The position numbers and the translations under genes were made by a program. The notes beneath the pieces were generated by a model, which ran no database searches, was not told the DNA's origin, and was given only the letters and a program-made list of their open reading frames with translations. From Anaerostipes sp. (lineage in GTDB: Bacteria; Bacillota; Clostridia; Lachnospirales; Lachnospiraceae): a stretch of 64,000 nt of DNA. Positions 24,101 to 32,340 of the stretch are shown piece by piece (within the stretch, counting starts at the first letter, position 1; the number at the start of each line of letters is the position of its first letter). Location: positions 1 to 64,000 of the forward strand of contig NZ_JAGZSD010000015.1 of the NCBI RefSeq assembly GCF_018381315.1. Reading direction: 5' to 3'.

Positions 24101-25848
24101 TACAGTTCATACAAAGCTTCATTCATTCCGCCGTACTCTGTGTTGAGCATTTTATTTTTATCTGTCAGTTTGCCAAAACGGCTGTCCAGATATTCTCCAA
24201 AATTCTCTGCAACAGAAAGGGCCTTATCACTTATTTTTTTGTCATCTATATTTTTAGAAACATCAAGAAGTCCGGCCAGTATCTTATGAAGATTATAATA
24301 CGGTACAAGTACATTGCTTGTCGAACTGGTTCCCGGATTTCCTCCGGCCGGCCCTGCAACTCCGTCTACACCTGTCAAAATGCTTTCCGGGAAGGAAGAT
24401 ACATACCCTGCACTGCCAGGGCGAAGCTTTGCATAATTATCCTGGCATTCTTTCAGTCCATTCACAGCATCTTTAATCTGTGTCATTAACTGTTCTTTTG
24501 TCTTTTCATCGCTGGTACCTCTGTATGCCTGAGAAAGAGCAGACATATAATGACCAAAGGCATGTCCTCTGAAATTCATTCCTGAACTTCTCTCCCATCC
24601 AGCATATCCCTCTGATGTAGGAGGTGTCAGCCCTGCTACTTTATAGGTTTCATAAAGAAACTTTTTAGAACTCATACTAAGCAGATAATCATTTTCCTTA
24701 GATGATGCATTTACCAGATAGTCATCGGAAAGCTGTATATTTTCCAGTCCGATATTTTTGATCTTTTCATCTGCTTCGGACTGAGAAGGTACCTTTACTT
24801 TTACCTCAAATGTCTTTTGCTCTGTTTCCCCTTCAAAATCAGCTTTTGCCGTCATTTTTACTGTTACATCCTGATCTACGGGAGGTGTTACCTGACCGTT
24901 GTCTGTGATTACTGCCGTATTGTCTGATTTCCATGTAATCACGGATCCTCTGCTTCCTTCAGTCGGAAGTTCAAGATTCTTTTTCGTCTCGGCAGGGATG
25001 CTGATGTCATCCAGATCACTTTTTGCAGCCGCTTTTTTGTCAAATACCTTTCCTCCGGCCTCATAAAGTGCTATCACCTCTGACTGATCAGCCACGTCAT
25101 TATAAAGTTCCCACTCATCCAGCGCTGCCTTGATGTAAGAACCGTTATATTTTGATCCGTTGTATCCGATGGACTTTTCCATCTCTGCATCTGATCCGAG
25201 AATGCCTGTTGCTTTTGTACTTTCGGAGATATTATAATCGATTGTTGTTTTTTGTTTGATTCCATTCCGGTAGATATTTACCTTTTTTGTATCATGATCA
25301 TAGGTAACTGCAATATGTGTCCACTGATCTGTTGGAAAGAACTCAGAACGTGTCCCCTTGACACTCACCTTGTATGGCTGCTTTCCTGTATCTGACGGCC
25401 CAATTGATAATGCCAGAGGCACACTGTTTCCTTCTGAGGACAGATACCATCCGTCACTGTCATAGGTTGTCTTATTCCAGGTAAAAGCCTGTTCTCCTGT
25501 CATTGTCTCGTTTGGTTTCATCCAGAAAGAGAGTGTCAGATTCTCCGGCTGCAAGTCTGTACTCTTTCCAAGATCAATTTTGGTATTTCCGTTTAATTTT
25601 AATGCTTTTCCCACAATTCCATCTATATACTCAGAATTACTTCCCTGAATTGTTCCGTTGTTTCCTTTTCCGCTGGAATCTGTAGTATTATCTTCAAACT
25701 TTAGATTAAGGACAGGGTTTTGCAGTGTCTCTGCACCTTGTTTTGCTGCCTGACTGGCATGGACATTTGTCAGTGCCGGCCCCGCTGAGGATGCCACAAA
25801 AGATGCCGCCATAGCCATGGCCATTGACTTGTAAAGTAATTTTTTCAT
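21196..25848 (-). CDS. secreted multidomain beta-L-arabinofuranosidase (DUF1680, GH127/GH146-type)
   Basis: 1550 aa. Signal peptide (about 1-31, cleavage after VHA). LamG-like beta-sandwich at about 45-265, bacterial Ig-like domain at about 275-352, and catalytic DUF1680 domain at about 360-1050. The zinc/nucleophile residues of HypBA1-type enzymes are visible: Glu709 and Cys711 (CETCNTYN), Cys778 and Cys779 (HFWCCTGTGMESF). Then come a beta-rich DUF-type domain (about 1080-1250), a cadherin-like strand region, a FIVAR-like three-helix segment, and two Fn3-like repeats, the last strongly basic and ending GSYSSSKSLKLK. There is no LPXTG or SLH anchor. It should remove beta-L-arabinofuranose from plant glycoproteins or pectic side chains. 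Choice between GH127 and GH146 is not possible by eye. Confidence 0.88.
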   Translation of the reverse strand: MKKLLYKSMAMAMAASFVASSAGPALTNVHASQAAKQGAETLQNPVLNLKFEDNTTDSSGKGNNGTIQGSNSEYIDGIVGKALKLNGNTKIDLGKSTDLQPENLTLSFWMKPNETMTGEQAFTWNKTTYDSDGWYLSSEGNSVPLALSIGPSDTGKQPYKVSVKGTRSEFFPTDQWTHIAVTYDHDTKKVNIYRNGIKQKTTIDYNISESTKATGILGSDAEMEKSIGYNGSKYNGSYIKAALDEWELYNDVADQSEVIALYEAGGKVFDKKAAAKSDLDDISIPAETKKNLELPTEGSRGSVITWKSDNTAVITDNGQVTPPVDQDVTVKMTAKADFEGETEQKTFEVKVKVPSQSEADEKIKNIGLENIQLSDDYLVNASSKENDYLLSMSSKKFLYETYKVAGLTPPTSEGYAGWERSSGMNFRGHAFGHYMSALSQAYRGTSDEKTKEQLMTQIKDAVNGLKECQDNYAKLRPGSAGYVSSFPESILTGVDGVAGPAGGNPGTSSTSNVLVPYYNLHKILAGLLDVSKNIDDKKISDKALSVAENFGEYLDSRFGKLTDKNKMLNTEYGGMNEALYELYNLTGNEKAKDAAQYFDETSLFDDMAAGKDTLDGKHANTTIPKLTGALKRYTVLTQNKDYYEKLTEKEKQELPKYLRAAENFWDMTVKHHTYVTGGNSQAEHFHVSDGLHYDAEERTGYGDGGSTCETCNTYNMLKLTRELFRVTQNKKYMDYYENTYINAILSSQNPETGMTMYFQPMGPGYSKVYSQPYTHFWCCTGTGMESFSKLGDTMYFTEKENVYVNMFFSNIYNYKAQNLKLTQKANMPNSNKVSFKVEALDGGDVKDNTNLKLRIPDWAAKDVTLTKNGKSVAVTDDMKKEGFAVVSDVKAGDSIEYITPMEVTISETQDNKNFISFKYGPVLLSAGLGSNNLGSAMDAGVLVRVATKDSSAQSNITVKGTTINEWKKNVRQNLVRVEDSKDGRVQFKLKNTDSGDLIYTPHYMQHKERYGIYMTFEEEDSKASQERILKKKQALREQEISVDSLTNFDENNSEFEKNLQKSEDSSVGSYNGRQYRDAQKNGWFSYDMQIDPKAEKNYLNCTYITDDKDRTFDIYINGEKFKTETINNKAGTKVFYTEKDEIPEKYLKNPEYKKDSTGEFVKDENGNKVPVVNVKFMGIGTTPVGGLYGINTTNKDTYDTDARLDSLSFTGGNFESSFDKDSDVMIVNASSSASSVKMKASPSKKSGLVYVNDILIDDGTERNISLDKAVTAVNLKTVAQDHKTEKTYTVYIIKKQKDTAALNTVLGIAKKLKKEHYTPNSYQKLLKEISASETVLKNSASEQEEVNAQLDALKKAVDGLVSVPSVAKVSGIKSSANTTSSLKLSWNKVSGASGYEVYKYDSKTKKYVKKADVKGTSAAVTKLSAASPYSFRVRAYSIADGTKYFGSYSSTFNTASAPSKAAGLKVKKASKTKIRVSWKKTKGASGYAVYMKTGNGKYKRVKTVTKGSTVKYIKTKLKKGKKYTFKIRAYKKADKNIYGSYSSSKSLKLK

Positions 25849-25878
25849 AAATACCTCCTATTTTTATAATTTAAATTT

Positions 25879-25947
25879 AGTTTATCCTAATATAAGACTG
25901 TTTTTAATTCTTTTCCTTATGAAGTTAGTAGATAAATTTATGAACTT
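25879..25947 (-). promoter_or_regulatory. direct-repeat activator site and promoter of the GH127 gene
   Basis: The half-sites TATGAAGTT (25918-25926) and TATGAACTT (25939-25947) are 21 bp apart. TAAACT (minus strand, 25879-25884) lies 33 bp downstream. An alternative -10, TATATT (25889-25894), breaks the common spacing. Confidence 0.6.
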
Positions 25948-26002
25948 GTTTCCTTTTTTCTCATAAAGTTTGTTTTTATTTGATTTAATATTGTTTTTTT
26001 CC

Positions 26003-26030
26003 GGATACAATTCATGTTTGACTTGTATCC
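26003..26030. repeat. inverted repeat between the GH43 and GH127 genes
   Basis: A perfect 8-bp stem, GGATACAA / TTGTATCC, with a 12-nt loop. The T-rich tail is on the plus-strand side, so it is not a clean terminator for the minus-strand GH43 gene. It may still end or protect that transcript. Confidence 0.4.
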
Positions 26031-26045
26031 TGTCTTTTCTTTTTG

Positions 26046-29036
26046 CTATTTAATCTTATAGTTTTTTGAAGATGAATAACTTCCGTAAATAGTTTTGTCT
26101 GCTTTTTTGTAAGCTCGGATTTTGAATGTATATTTCTTTCCCTTTTTCAATTTTGTCTTTGTATATTTTACTGTACTTCCCTTGGTGATTGTCTTCACTC
26201 GCTTATACTTTCCGCTTCCTGTCTTCATATAAACAGCATAACCTGAAGCACCCTTTACTTTCTTCCAATTAAGTTTAATTTTTGTCTTAGAAGCTTTCCT
26301 GACCTTTAATCCGGTTACTTTTCCCGGAGCTGTAGCCGTCTTCAGTGCGGTATATGACCCATAATAAGAAATTCCTCCATCAATCTTCTTCACCCGAATT
26401 TTATAAGTATATGAAGTTCCCGATTTTAATTTTTTATCAGAATAGGATGCAGCAGAAGCACTTAATGTTTTGATCTTATTATATTTCTTTTTACTGCTGT
26501 TGTAGCGGTAAAGCTCATAAGAGGACACACCGGACGCTTTCTTCCAGCTGAGTTTTAAAGAAGTTGCCTTATTAGAAGAAGATTTTAAGGATGTTACCTT
26601 GGGTACCTGTACTGTTTTCAGTCCGTCCATGGATTTCTGAATGGCTGTTATATGTACTGCTGCCTGATTTTTTGTAAGGGAAGGATTCTTAGCAGCTTCC
26701 TTTGCTGACTTTAATGCATTTTGGAGCTGGTCATAACTTGCTTTTGTATAACCCTGCTGTTTAATTTTTTCTGCTGCCTGGATCACAATTTTTAACCCGC
26801 TGGTATAGGAGCTGTCCCCCTTAATTTCAAGGCCTGACAAAGCACTATAAAATGCTTCCTCAGCGGCTTTCTGATCTGCTTCTGACGGATAAGTGAGTGA
26901 CTCCAATTTTGAGACAGCTGCCTGCAGTGCAGCATAGCTTTCTTCTGTATATTTATTGCTGTTCAGCTTTCTGACCCCGTCTGCCATTTCTTTTAATGTT
27001 TTAAGTTCGGTTTCATTCCGTACTTCTTTTTCTGTAAAAGCTCTGTTATATATTTTAATGTTATCAAAAGATCCATTAAAATATTTATCTCCGTCATAGA
27101 ATGATTTTCCCAGGTAAGCCGATAAGTTTTCTCCTAATTCTGAAATGGTCATTTTTGTATTTTCATTTGTTCCTGTCAGAACATTATCTACATAGACCTG
27201 CATCTTCATTCCGTCAAAAACTATTTTTACATTCTGCCATTTTCCTTTTGTACTTTCCTCCAGATTCTGATCTACACCATTTTCCCCGCTCCAAGTATTT
27301 CTGGTGATTACACTTTTTACTTGTTTTCCGGCAAGTTTTAAAAACATATATTTCTGATTAGATTTTCCTAAACCAAAAGTAAAATAAGCTCCGGAATCCA
27401 TCTCAGGCTTCACATCCATAGAAATGGTCATTTTATTTCTTCCCTCAAACAATTCCTTTGGAAGCTGTGCAAAGGTGCCGTCTGTCCCGTCCAGTTTCAG
27501 AACGTTGGAATTTATATCTGTATCTTTCTCTATTTTAGCGTTTGATTTTAATGTTATATCTTCCGCCCCATTTTCAAAATTATATTCCTTTATCGGTGCC
27601 TGTTTAGATTCGTCATTTTTTTCGTCTGCACCATCTCCCCATTTTTTCATAACTGCATTATATTCTTGACTGGTAATCTGTATTGGGGTGCCGTGTCTGG
27701 CTCTGCTGGGCATTTTATAAGAGTCTTCCGGCTTTGTGAATACTCCGCCTGACAGATTATCCGTCACAACAGGATAATATCCGCCTCCGCCGAAATTATC
27801 CAGAAGCAGGCACCACTTGTTCTGTCCTATAAATTTAAACATGGTAGGTCCCTCTACCCACTGGTTCGCGTTCAAAGAATCTGACGGAATATGCTCCCAC
27901 TTTCCTCCAAGCAGTGTTTTGCTTCTCTCAATAAAGATTGTTTTTGTTTTGGCTCCCACTTCATTGTCAGTGCCTCCCTCATTTTTTGTATAACGATAGT
28001 ACATTCCGTCCGCCTCATTGTATGTGATCGTTGTATCAATGCTTGACTGATCCTTGTCAATAAATACTTTTGGCTCAGTAAATGTATAAAAATCTCTTGT
28101 TTTGGAGTAATACAGCTTTTGCTTTCCGTAATTGTCATCAGAAGTTTTGGAAGCCCAGTACACAATATATTCTCCTGTCTTCTCATCATAAGTTGCCTCC
28201 GGAGCCCATGTACAACCTGCCTTGTCAGAGTTTACTTTTACCATCCTCATATCAGACCAGTTTACCAGATCCTCTGACTCCCATATCATTAATGACTTGC
28301 TTCCGTTACTCTGTGCTGCACCCCAGCCATTTCCTCCGTTGATCTTTAAATCAGTAGCGATCATATAAAATTTATCCCCTTCATGGGAACGGATAATATA
28401 AGGGTCACGGACACCTTTTTCCCCTTTGTCTGATGTCAGTACTGGTTTATTTTCGTTCAGATCAACCCAGTTCAAACCATCCCGGCTGGATGCAAAATAA
28501 ATCTGTTCTCCGTCAGAATATCCTTCTCCTGCAAAATAAGTAAAGAAATATCCTTTCATATCAGATTCCGTCAGCTTCTTTGCCGCTTTCTTCACTGTGA
28601 CGTTATAAGACTTTTCCGTACTCTTTCCGTTTCTTGTAAAAACTGCCGTTAATGTTACATTTTTATCTCCGTCAGCAGGTCTTTTTACCACTCCTGCAGG
28701 AATGGAATCATAATTATCATTTTTAACTTCTTTCGTGGAGATTACCGACTCATCAGATGATTTCCATGAAACCTTTGTACCATTAGAGGTTTCAGTTTTT
28801 AATGTAATATTTCCGCGGATATTATCTGCCTCCGGTATTTTTGCTTCTTCGTAATCTTTGGCCAATATTTCGTCTTCTGAATTATCTAATGCCTTATTTT
28901 GTGTCTCATTTGTCTTTACAATGTTTTTCACTGCTGCCTGTCTGGCTGATTCTCCTGCAAATACATTTTGTACCGGCATAGAACTGGATATCACTACAGC
29001 AGACATCATAACAGCTAAAACTTGACTTTTTTTCAT
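26046..29036 (-). CDS. secreted multidomain GH43 glycosidase (arabinosidase/xylosidase type)
   Basis: 996 aa. Signal peptide with cleavage after VFA (about 28), Ig-like domain at about 52-150, then a five-bladed GH43 domain at about 158-465. The catalytic motifs are RDP (about 210-212, base Asp), WAPEATYD (277-284) and EGP (395-397, acid Glu). A LamG/concanavalin-like domain (about 480-675) follows, then two FIVAR-like helical repeats (about 680-830) and two Fn3-like repeats. The last Fn3 is nearly identical to that of the GH127 enzyme and very lysine-rich. Alpha-L-arabinofuranosidase or arabinanase activity fits the genomic context. Xylosidase is the main alternative within the family. Confidence 0.85.
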   Translation of the reverse strand: MKKSQVLAVMMSAVVISSSMPVQNVFAGESARQAAVKNIVKTNETQNKALDNSEDEILAKDYEEAKIPEADNIRGNITLKTETSNGTKVSWKSSDESVISTKEVKNDNYDSIPAGVVKRPADGDKNVTLTAVFTRNGKSTEKSYNVTVKKAAKKLTESDMKGYFFTYFAGEGYSDGEQIYFASSRDGLNWVDLNENKPVLTSDKGEKGVRDPYIIRSHEGDKFYMIATDLKINGGNGWGAAQSNGSKSLMIWESEDLVNWSDMRMVKVNSDKAGCTWAPEATYDEKTGEYIVYWASKTSDDNYGKQKLYYSKTRDFYTFTEPKVFIDKDQSSIDTTITYNEADGMYYRYTKNEGGTDNEVGAKTKTIFIERSKTLLGGKWEHIPSDSLNANQWVEGPTMFKFIGQNKWCLLLDNFGGGGYYPVVTDNLSGGVFTKPEDSYKMPSRARHGTPIQITSQEYNAVMKKWGDGADEKNDESKQAPIKEYNFENGAEDITLKSNAKIEKDTDINSNVLKLDGTDGTFAQLPKELFEGRNKMTISMDVKPEMDSGAYFTFGLGKSNQKYMFLKLAGKQVKSVITRNTWSGENGVDQNLEESTKGKWQNVKIVFDGMKMQVYVDNVLTGTNENTKMTISELGENLSAYLGKSFYDGDKYFNGSFDNIKIYNRAFTEKEVRNETELKTLKEMADGVRKLNSNKYTEESYAALQAAVSKLESLTYPSEADQKAAEEAFYSALSGLEIKGDSSYTSGLKIVIQAAEKIKQQGYTKASYDQLQNALKSAKEAAKNPSLTKNQAAVHITAIQKSMDGLKTVQVPKVTSLKSSSNKATSLKLSWKKASGVSSYELYRYNSSKKKYNKIKTLSASAASYSDKKLKSGTSYTYKIRVKKIDGGISYYGSYTALKTATAPGKVTGLKVRKASKTKIKLNWKKVKGASGYAVYMKTGSGKYKRVKTITKGSTVKYTKTKLKKGKKYTFKIRAYKKADKTIYGSYSSSKNYKIK

Positions 29037-29088
29037 ATTTATATAATTCTCCTTTCCTATTTAGATCTGTCCTTCATCTTGTTCTAAA

Positions 29089-29157
29089 AGTATACCGCTG
29101 CCTCTGTCTCTGTTCGATTCTCTTTTTTACGGACTTACTTGAATAATTTACGGATTT
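29089..29157 (-). promoter_or_regulatory. direct-repeat activator site and promoter of the GH43 gene
   Basis: The half-sites TACGGACTT (29128-29136) and TACGGATTT (29149-29157) are 21 bp apart. A TATACT -10 (minus strand, 29089-29094) lies 33 bp downstream. The hexamer at the -35 position (TCGAAC) is far from consensus. Confidence 0.65.
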
Positions 29158-29222
29158 GTTCACACAATGACCATAAATTTAATTTTCTTTGAATATTATG
29201 TTGTTTTTTTATTCAATATATA

Positions 29223-29276
29223 AAAAAGACCATACAAATACAGCACAAGAATTCATGTGTCTGTATCTGTATAGTC
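29223..29276 (-). terminator. terminator of the GPH symporter gene
   Basis: A ~19-bp imperfect stem (GACCATACAAATACAGCAC against GTGTCTGTATCTGTATAGTC) has a 10-nt loop and is followed by TTTTTT on the minus strand. It lies 20 bp after the stop. Confidence 0.9.
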
Positions 29277-29295
29277 TGCGCTTCATTCAGAGAAC

Positions 29296-30717
29296 CTATG
29301 CCTCACTCTGCCGTCTTTCATCCAATTCTCTTCTTATCGTCGGATAAATTTTATCAATTCCAAGGAACAGATACCAAATAATTAGTACAACTGCAGTAAT
29401 GACCAGCGGAAGATATAAGAACAGTGATTTAATTGCAAAGATAGCAGATGCACTCTGTACTGCCGCTGTCCCGTCATATTTTCCTGCTGCCAGAATCCAG
29501 CCCAGGGCTGCGGTCCCAAGACCGGTTCCAATTTTCTGTCCAAAACTTGTTACACTGTAGGTCAGTCCTTCTTCACGGATGCCGTCTTTCCACTCACTGT
29601 AATCAACCACATCTCCGACAATGGCAAACAGGCAGGAATATAATGCTGCGTGTCCGATTCCCTGAAGTACCAGACCTGCATATAAAAACGACAGAGAAGT
29701 GGGCATTAATATTTCCAGAACAAGACCCACACCGTAAAAAGTAAAGCCTGCAAGAAGTGCCTTGATCTTTCCGAATTTCTTTGTAAATACAGGAATCAGA
29801 AGAATGGTCAGGATTGTCGGAATATAATTAAATAATGTCATTGTACTGTTTAAATATTCATTTCCAAGGACATATTTTGCATAGTAAATCCTGGATCCTG
29901 ACGTCAGCCCTAAGGATACATAAATCACCGCAAAAGCTGCTGTAATCAGAATAAAATATTTATTCCGGCAAAGCACTTTGATAGTTTTCAGCGGATGTGA
30001 CTTTTTCTTTTCACTCTTTTTATTCTGAACCGGCTGATACCGTTCTCTTGTTCCTGAAAATGTAATATAAAAAGTCAGCATAGCGAGTACCGCATAAATC
30101 ACGCTGACCATAGTCCAGGCCTTTTGTCCTCCGCCAAGAAAATTGACCAGAGGAATCGTAACTACATTGATCAAAAGCTGTGCCACCATGGTAAACTGGA
30201 ATCTGATAGAATTCATAATATTCCTGTCATGCTGTTCTGTAGTCACGAGGGAAAGCATTGTGTTGTAAGACAGATTTGATGCAGTAAAACAGACGGCGGC
30301 CAAAAAAATATAAACAGTCAAAAGATAGGCTGCTTTGCCGTTCAGTCCGATATTTGGCACAGAGAAAATCATAATCAGGCTGATTACAAGCGGAGGTGCA
30401 CTCCAGAGTACCCATGGCCTTGCCTTTCCCCATTTTGTATTTGTCTTGTCTATGACAACTCCCATAAACAAATCCGATACTCCGTCAAACATACGCGCCA
30501 CCAGCATAAGTGTACCGACCAGCCCCGCTCCGATTCCTGCCACATCAGTACAGTAAATTGTCAGAAATGACGCTACGGTTGTCCATACAAGATTCGCACC
30601 CACATCTCCGACACCATAGCAAAGTTTTTCTCTCAGTGATACGTGGGATGATACTGCTTCTTTCTGACTTCTCTCTGAAGCAATATTAATTCCGCCGGTA
30701 AGTTCAGCTGCTTCCAT
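29296..30717 (-). CDS. GPH-family sugar:cation symporter
   Basis: A 473-aa membrane protein of the glycoside-pentoside-hexuronide branch of the MFS, with about 12 hydrophobic segments. The family signature GDVGANLVW at residues 36-44 and DGVSDLFMGVVIDKT(N)TKWGKARPW at about 78-102 are clear. It likely imports arabinosides or other oligosaccharides released by the GH127 and GH43 enzymes. The ribosome site AGGAGG fits ATG 30717. A short 109-bp gap to the YesN gene holds TGTAAAAT (extended -10 type) but no copy of the 21-bp repeat. It may be co-transcribed with the sensor genes. Confidence 0.87.
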   Translation of the reverse strand: MEAAELTGGINIASERSQKEAVSSHVSLREKLCYGVGDVGANLVWTTVASFLTIYCTDVAGIGAGLVGTLMLVARMFDGVSDLFMGVVIDKTNTKWGKARPWVLWSAPPLVISLIMIFSVPNIGLNGKAAYLLTVYIFLAAVCFTASNLSYNTMLSLVTTEQHDRNIMNSIRFQFTMVAQLLINVVTIPLVNFLGGGQKAWTMVSVIYAVLAMLTFYITFSGTRERYQPVQNKKSEKKKSHPLKTIKVLCRNKYFILITAAFAVIYVSLGLTSGSRIYYAKYVLGNEYLNSTMTLFNYIPTILTILLIPVFTKKFGKIKALLAGFTFYGVGLVLEILMPTSLSFLYAGLVLQGIGHAALYSCLFAIVGDVVDYSEWKDGIREEGLTYSVTSFGQKIGTGLGTAALGWILAAGKYDGTAAVQSASAIFAIKSLFLYLPLVITAVVLIIWYLFLGIDKIYPTIRRELDERRQSEA

Positions 30718-30826
30718 ATTGATTTTCCTCCTGATTTCATAAGTTTCGTTTCTCTTTTCTTAACCTGTATTTTACAGGACAAAGACAAAACCTATAAGGC
30801 GAAAAAACTCAGAGATGAGGAATATT

Positions 30827-32338
30827 TTAATGTGTTTTCCGGTACTCCGACGGAAGTATGCCTGTCTCCTCCTTAAATACTTTGCTCATATACTTTGGAT
30901 CCATATATCCTGCAAGCGCAGCAATCTGGCTTAATTTAAGGTTAGTCGTTACCAGAAGCTTTTTTATCTCTCTAATCCTCTTTTCTTTGATCAGTACAGT
31001 AAATGAACTTCCTGTCTCCTTTTTTATCTGGCTGCTCAGGTATTCTTCTGAGACACATAACTTGTCCGCTATTTCTCCCAGTGTAATTCCCTGGCTGTAA
31101 TAGTTTTCTATCATTCTGACTGCCTTTGCAGCAGTGCTTTCTTTTACTTTTTGCTTATCTGAAAACTTATCCACAGGTATATGCCCTATTTCTTCTTTTA
31201 ATACACACTTAATCTCATCCCATGTAACAGCCCTTATTAAAGCACCCATATTTTTCTGCACAAACAGCTCACTCCCGGGCTTCTTTCCATATTCGCTCAT
31301 GGTGTGGATGATTGTCCAAAAGCATCTAATGCACGCCTCTTTGATTGATTCAGGTTCATAATATTTTTCTCTGCATTTTCTCAAAAACAGATTCAGACAC
31401 TCTGACATTTTTTTTTGATCGGCGTTGATAACAGCTTTCCTTATATCATGATCCAGATTTACCGGATAATTCATTGAACAAACCTGACTCTTTTTTATTT
31501 TTTCTTCGGTCAAAAGAGTTCCTTTTTCAAATACCAAGTTCCATTCCTGAAGTTTCTTGATCCTCTGCCGGGCAGACTGAAGTTCCATGATATTATTTGC
31601 TTTCTCCCATGCAAAGCTGATATCTCCTTTTATATTTTCACAAAACATAGGAATCACATGATTTTGTATATATTCTTCTATATCTGACATTTTCCAATAA
31701 TACAGAATTAAATAATAATTCTTTTCTGACTTTGCCACAGTAAAATAAAACAGGGTATTTTGTTTCAAACGTTCGATTAGTTCCAATGCTGTTATATTTG
31801 ATTCTTTTTGATTTTCAGGCAGATAGAAACTTAGCAGGTAAAGTTCTTTTTCGTGGTTAATCGAATATTTTTCCTTCAGCATGACAGCCATTTCCTCTTC
31901 AAAATGTCCATTCAGACAGTTCTGAAAAATGTGATCCAGTGACAGAAGTTTTTTCCCCCTGTTCTCTTTCTCCAGCTGCCCTTTGATTTCTTCCAGTGCC
32001 TCCTTCAGTTCTTTTATTTTCATAGGCTTTAACAGATATTTACTGACCCCCAGTTCTATTGACTGCTGAGCATATTCAAAATCAGAGTATGCAGTCAGCA
32101 CTATGACCTTTGCCCGCAGTTTTTTTTCCCGCAGCTTTTTAAGCATTGCAAGTCCGTCCATATCGGGCATCTGAATATCCATAAGAATAACTTCCGGTTT
32201 CATCTTTTCTATAAGATCCAGCCCTTTGCTTCCTGTGGAGGCACTACCTGCCGTCTCATAGGAATGGTCCAGCTTCGGAATGATCTTTGACAGTCCTTCT
32301 CTGATCGGCTTTTCATCTTCCACTACTACAATTTTCAT
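30827..32338 (-). CDS. AraC-family response regulator, YesN-like (second system)
   Basis: 503 aa. Receiver at 1-120 with VVEDEKPIR, phospho-acceptor Asp in ILMDIQMPDMDG, LTAYSDFEYA and LLKPM. Middle region of unknown fold. AraC DNA-binding domain at about 400-503 (GITLGEIADKLCVSEEYLSS and AALAGYMDPKYMSKVFKEETG). I chose ATG 32338 after GAGGTG. A GTG two codons earlier is the alternative. It is coupled to the kinase gene upstream. It is my leading candidate for the protein that binds the 21-bp direct repeats, because AraC dimers commonly bind two direct half-sites about two helical turns apart. Confidence 0.88.
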   Translation of the reverse strand: MKIVVVEDEKPIREGLSKIIPKLDHSYETAGSASTGSKGLDLIEKMKPEVILMDIQMPDMDGLAMLKKLREKKLRAKVIVLTAYSDFEYAQQSIELGVSKYLLKPMKIKELKEALEEIKGQLEKENRGKKLLSLDHIFQNCLNGHFEEEMAVMLKEKYSINHEKELYLLSFYLPENQKESNITALELIERLKQNTLFYFTVAKSEKNYYLILYYWKMSDIEEYIQNHVIPMFCENIKGDISFAWEKANNIMELQSARQRIKKLQEWNLVFEKGTLLTEEKIKKSQVCSMNYPVNLDHDIRKAVINADQKKMSECLNLFLRKCREKYYEPESIKEACIRCFWTIIHTMSEYGKKPGSELFVQKNMGALIRAVTWDEIKCVLKEEIGHIPVDKFSDKQKVKESTAAKAVRMIENYYSQGITLGEIADKLCVSEEYLSSQIKKETGSSFTVLIKEKRIREIKKLLVTTNLKLSQIAALAGYMDPKYMSKVFKEETGILPSEYRKTH

Positions 32339-32340
32339 GA

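Noticed and set aside
26003..26030. Intrinsic terminator for the GH43 gene
   Set aside because: The stem is good but the T-rich tract lies on the wrong side for minus-strand transcription, so it is listed only as an inverted repeat.
29296..30800. Membership of the GPH symporter in the 21-bp repeat regulon
   Set aside because: The upstream 109 bp contain a possible extended -10 but no TAYGRAYTT pair at the required distance.
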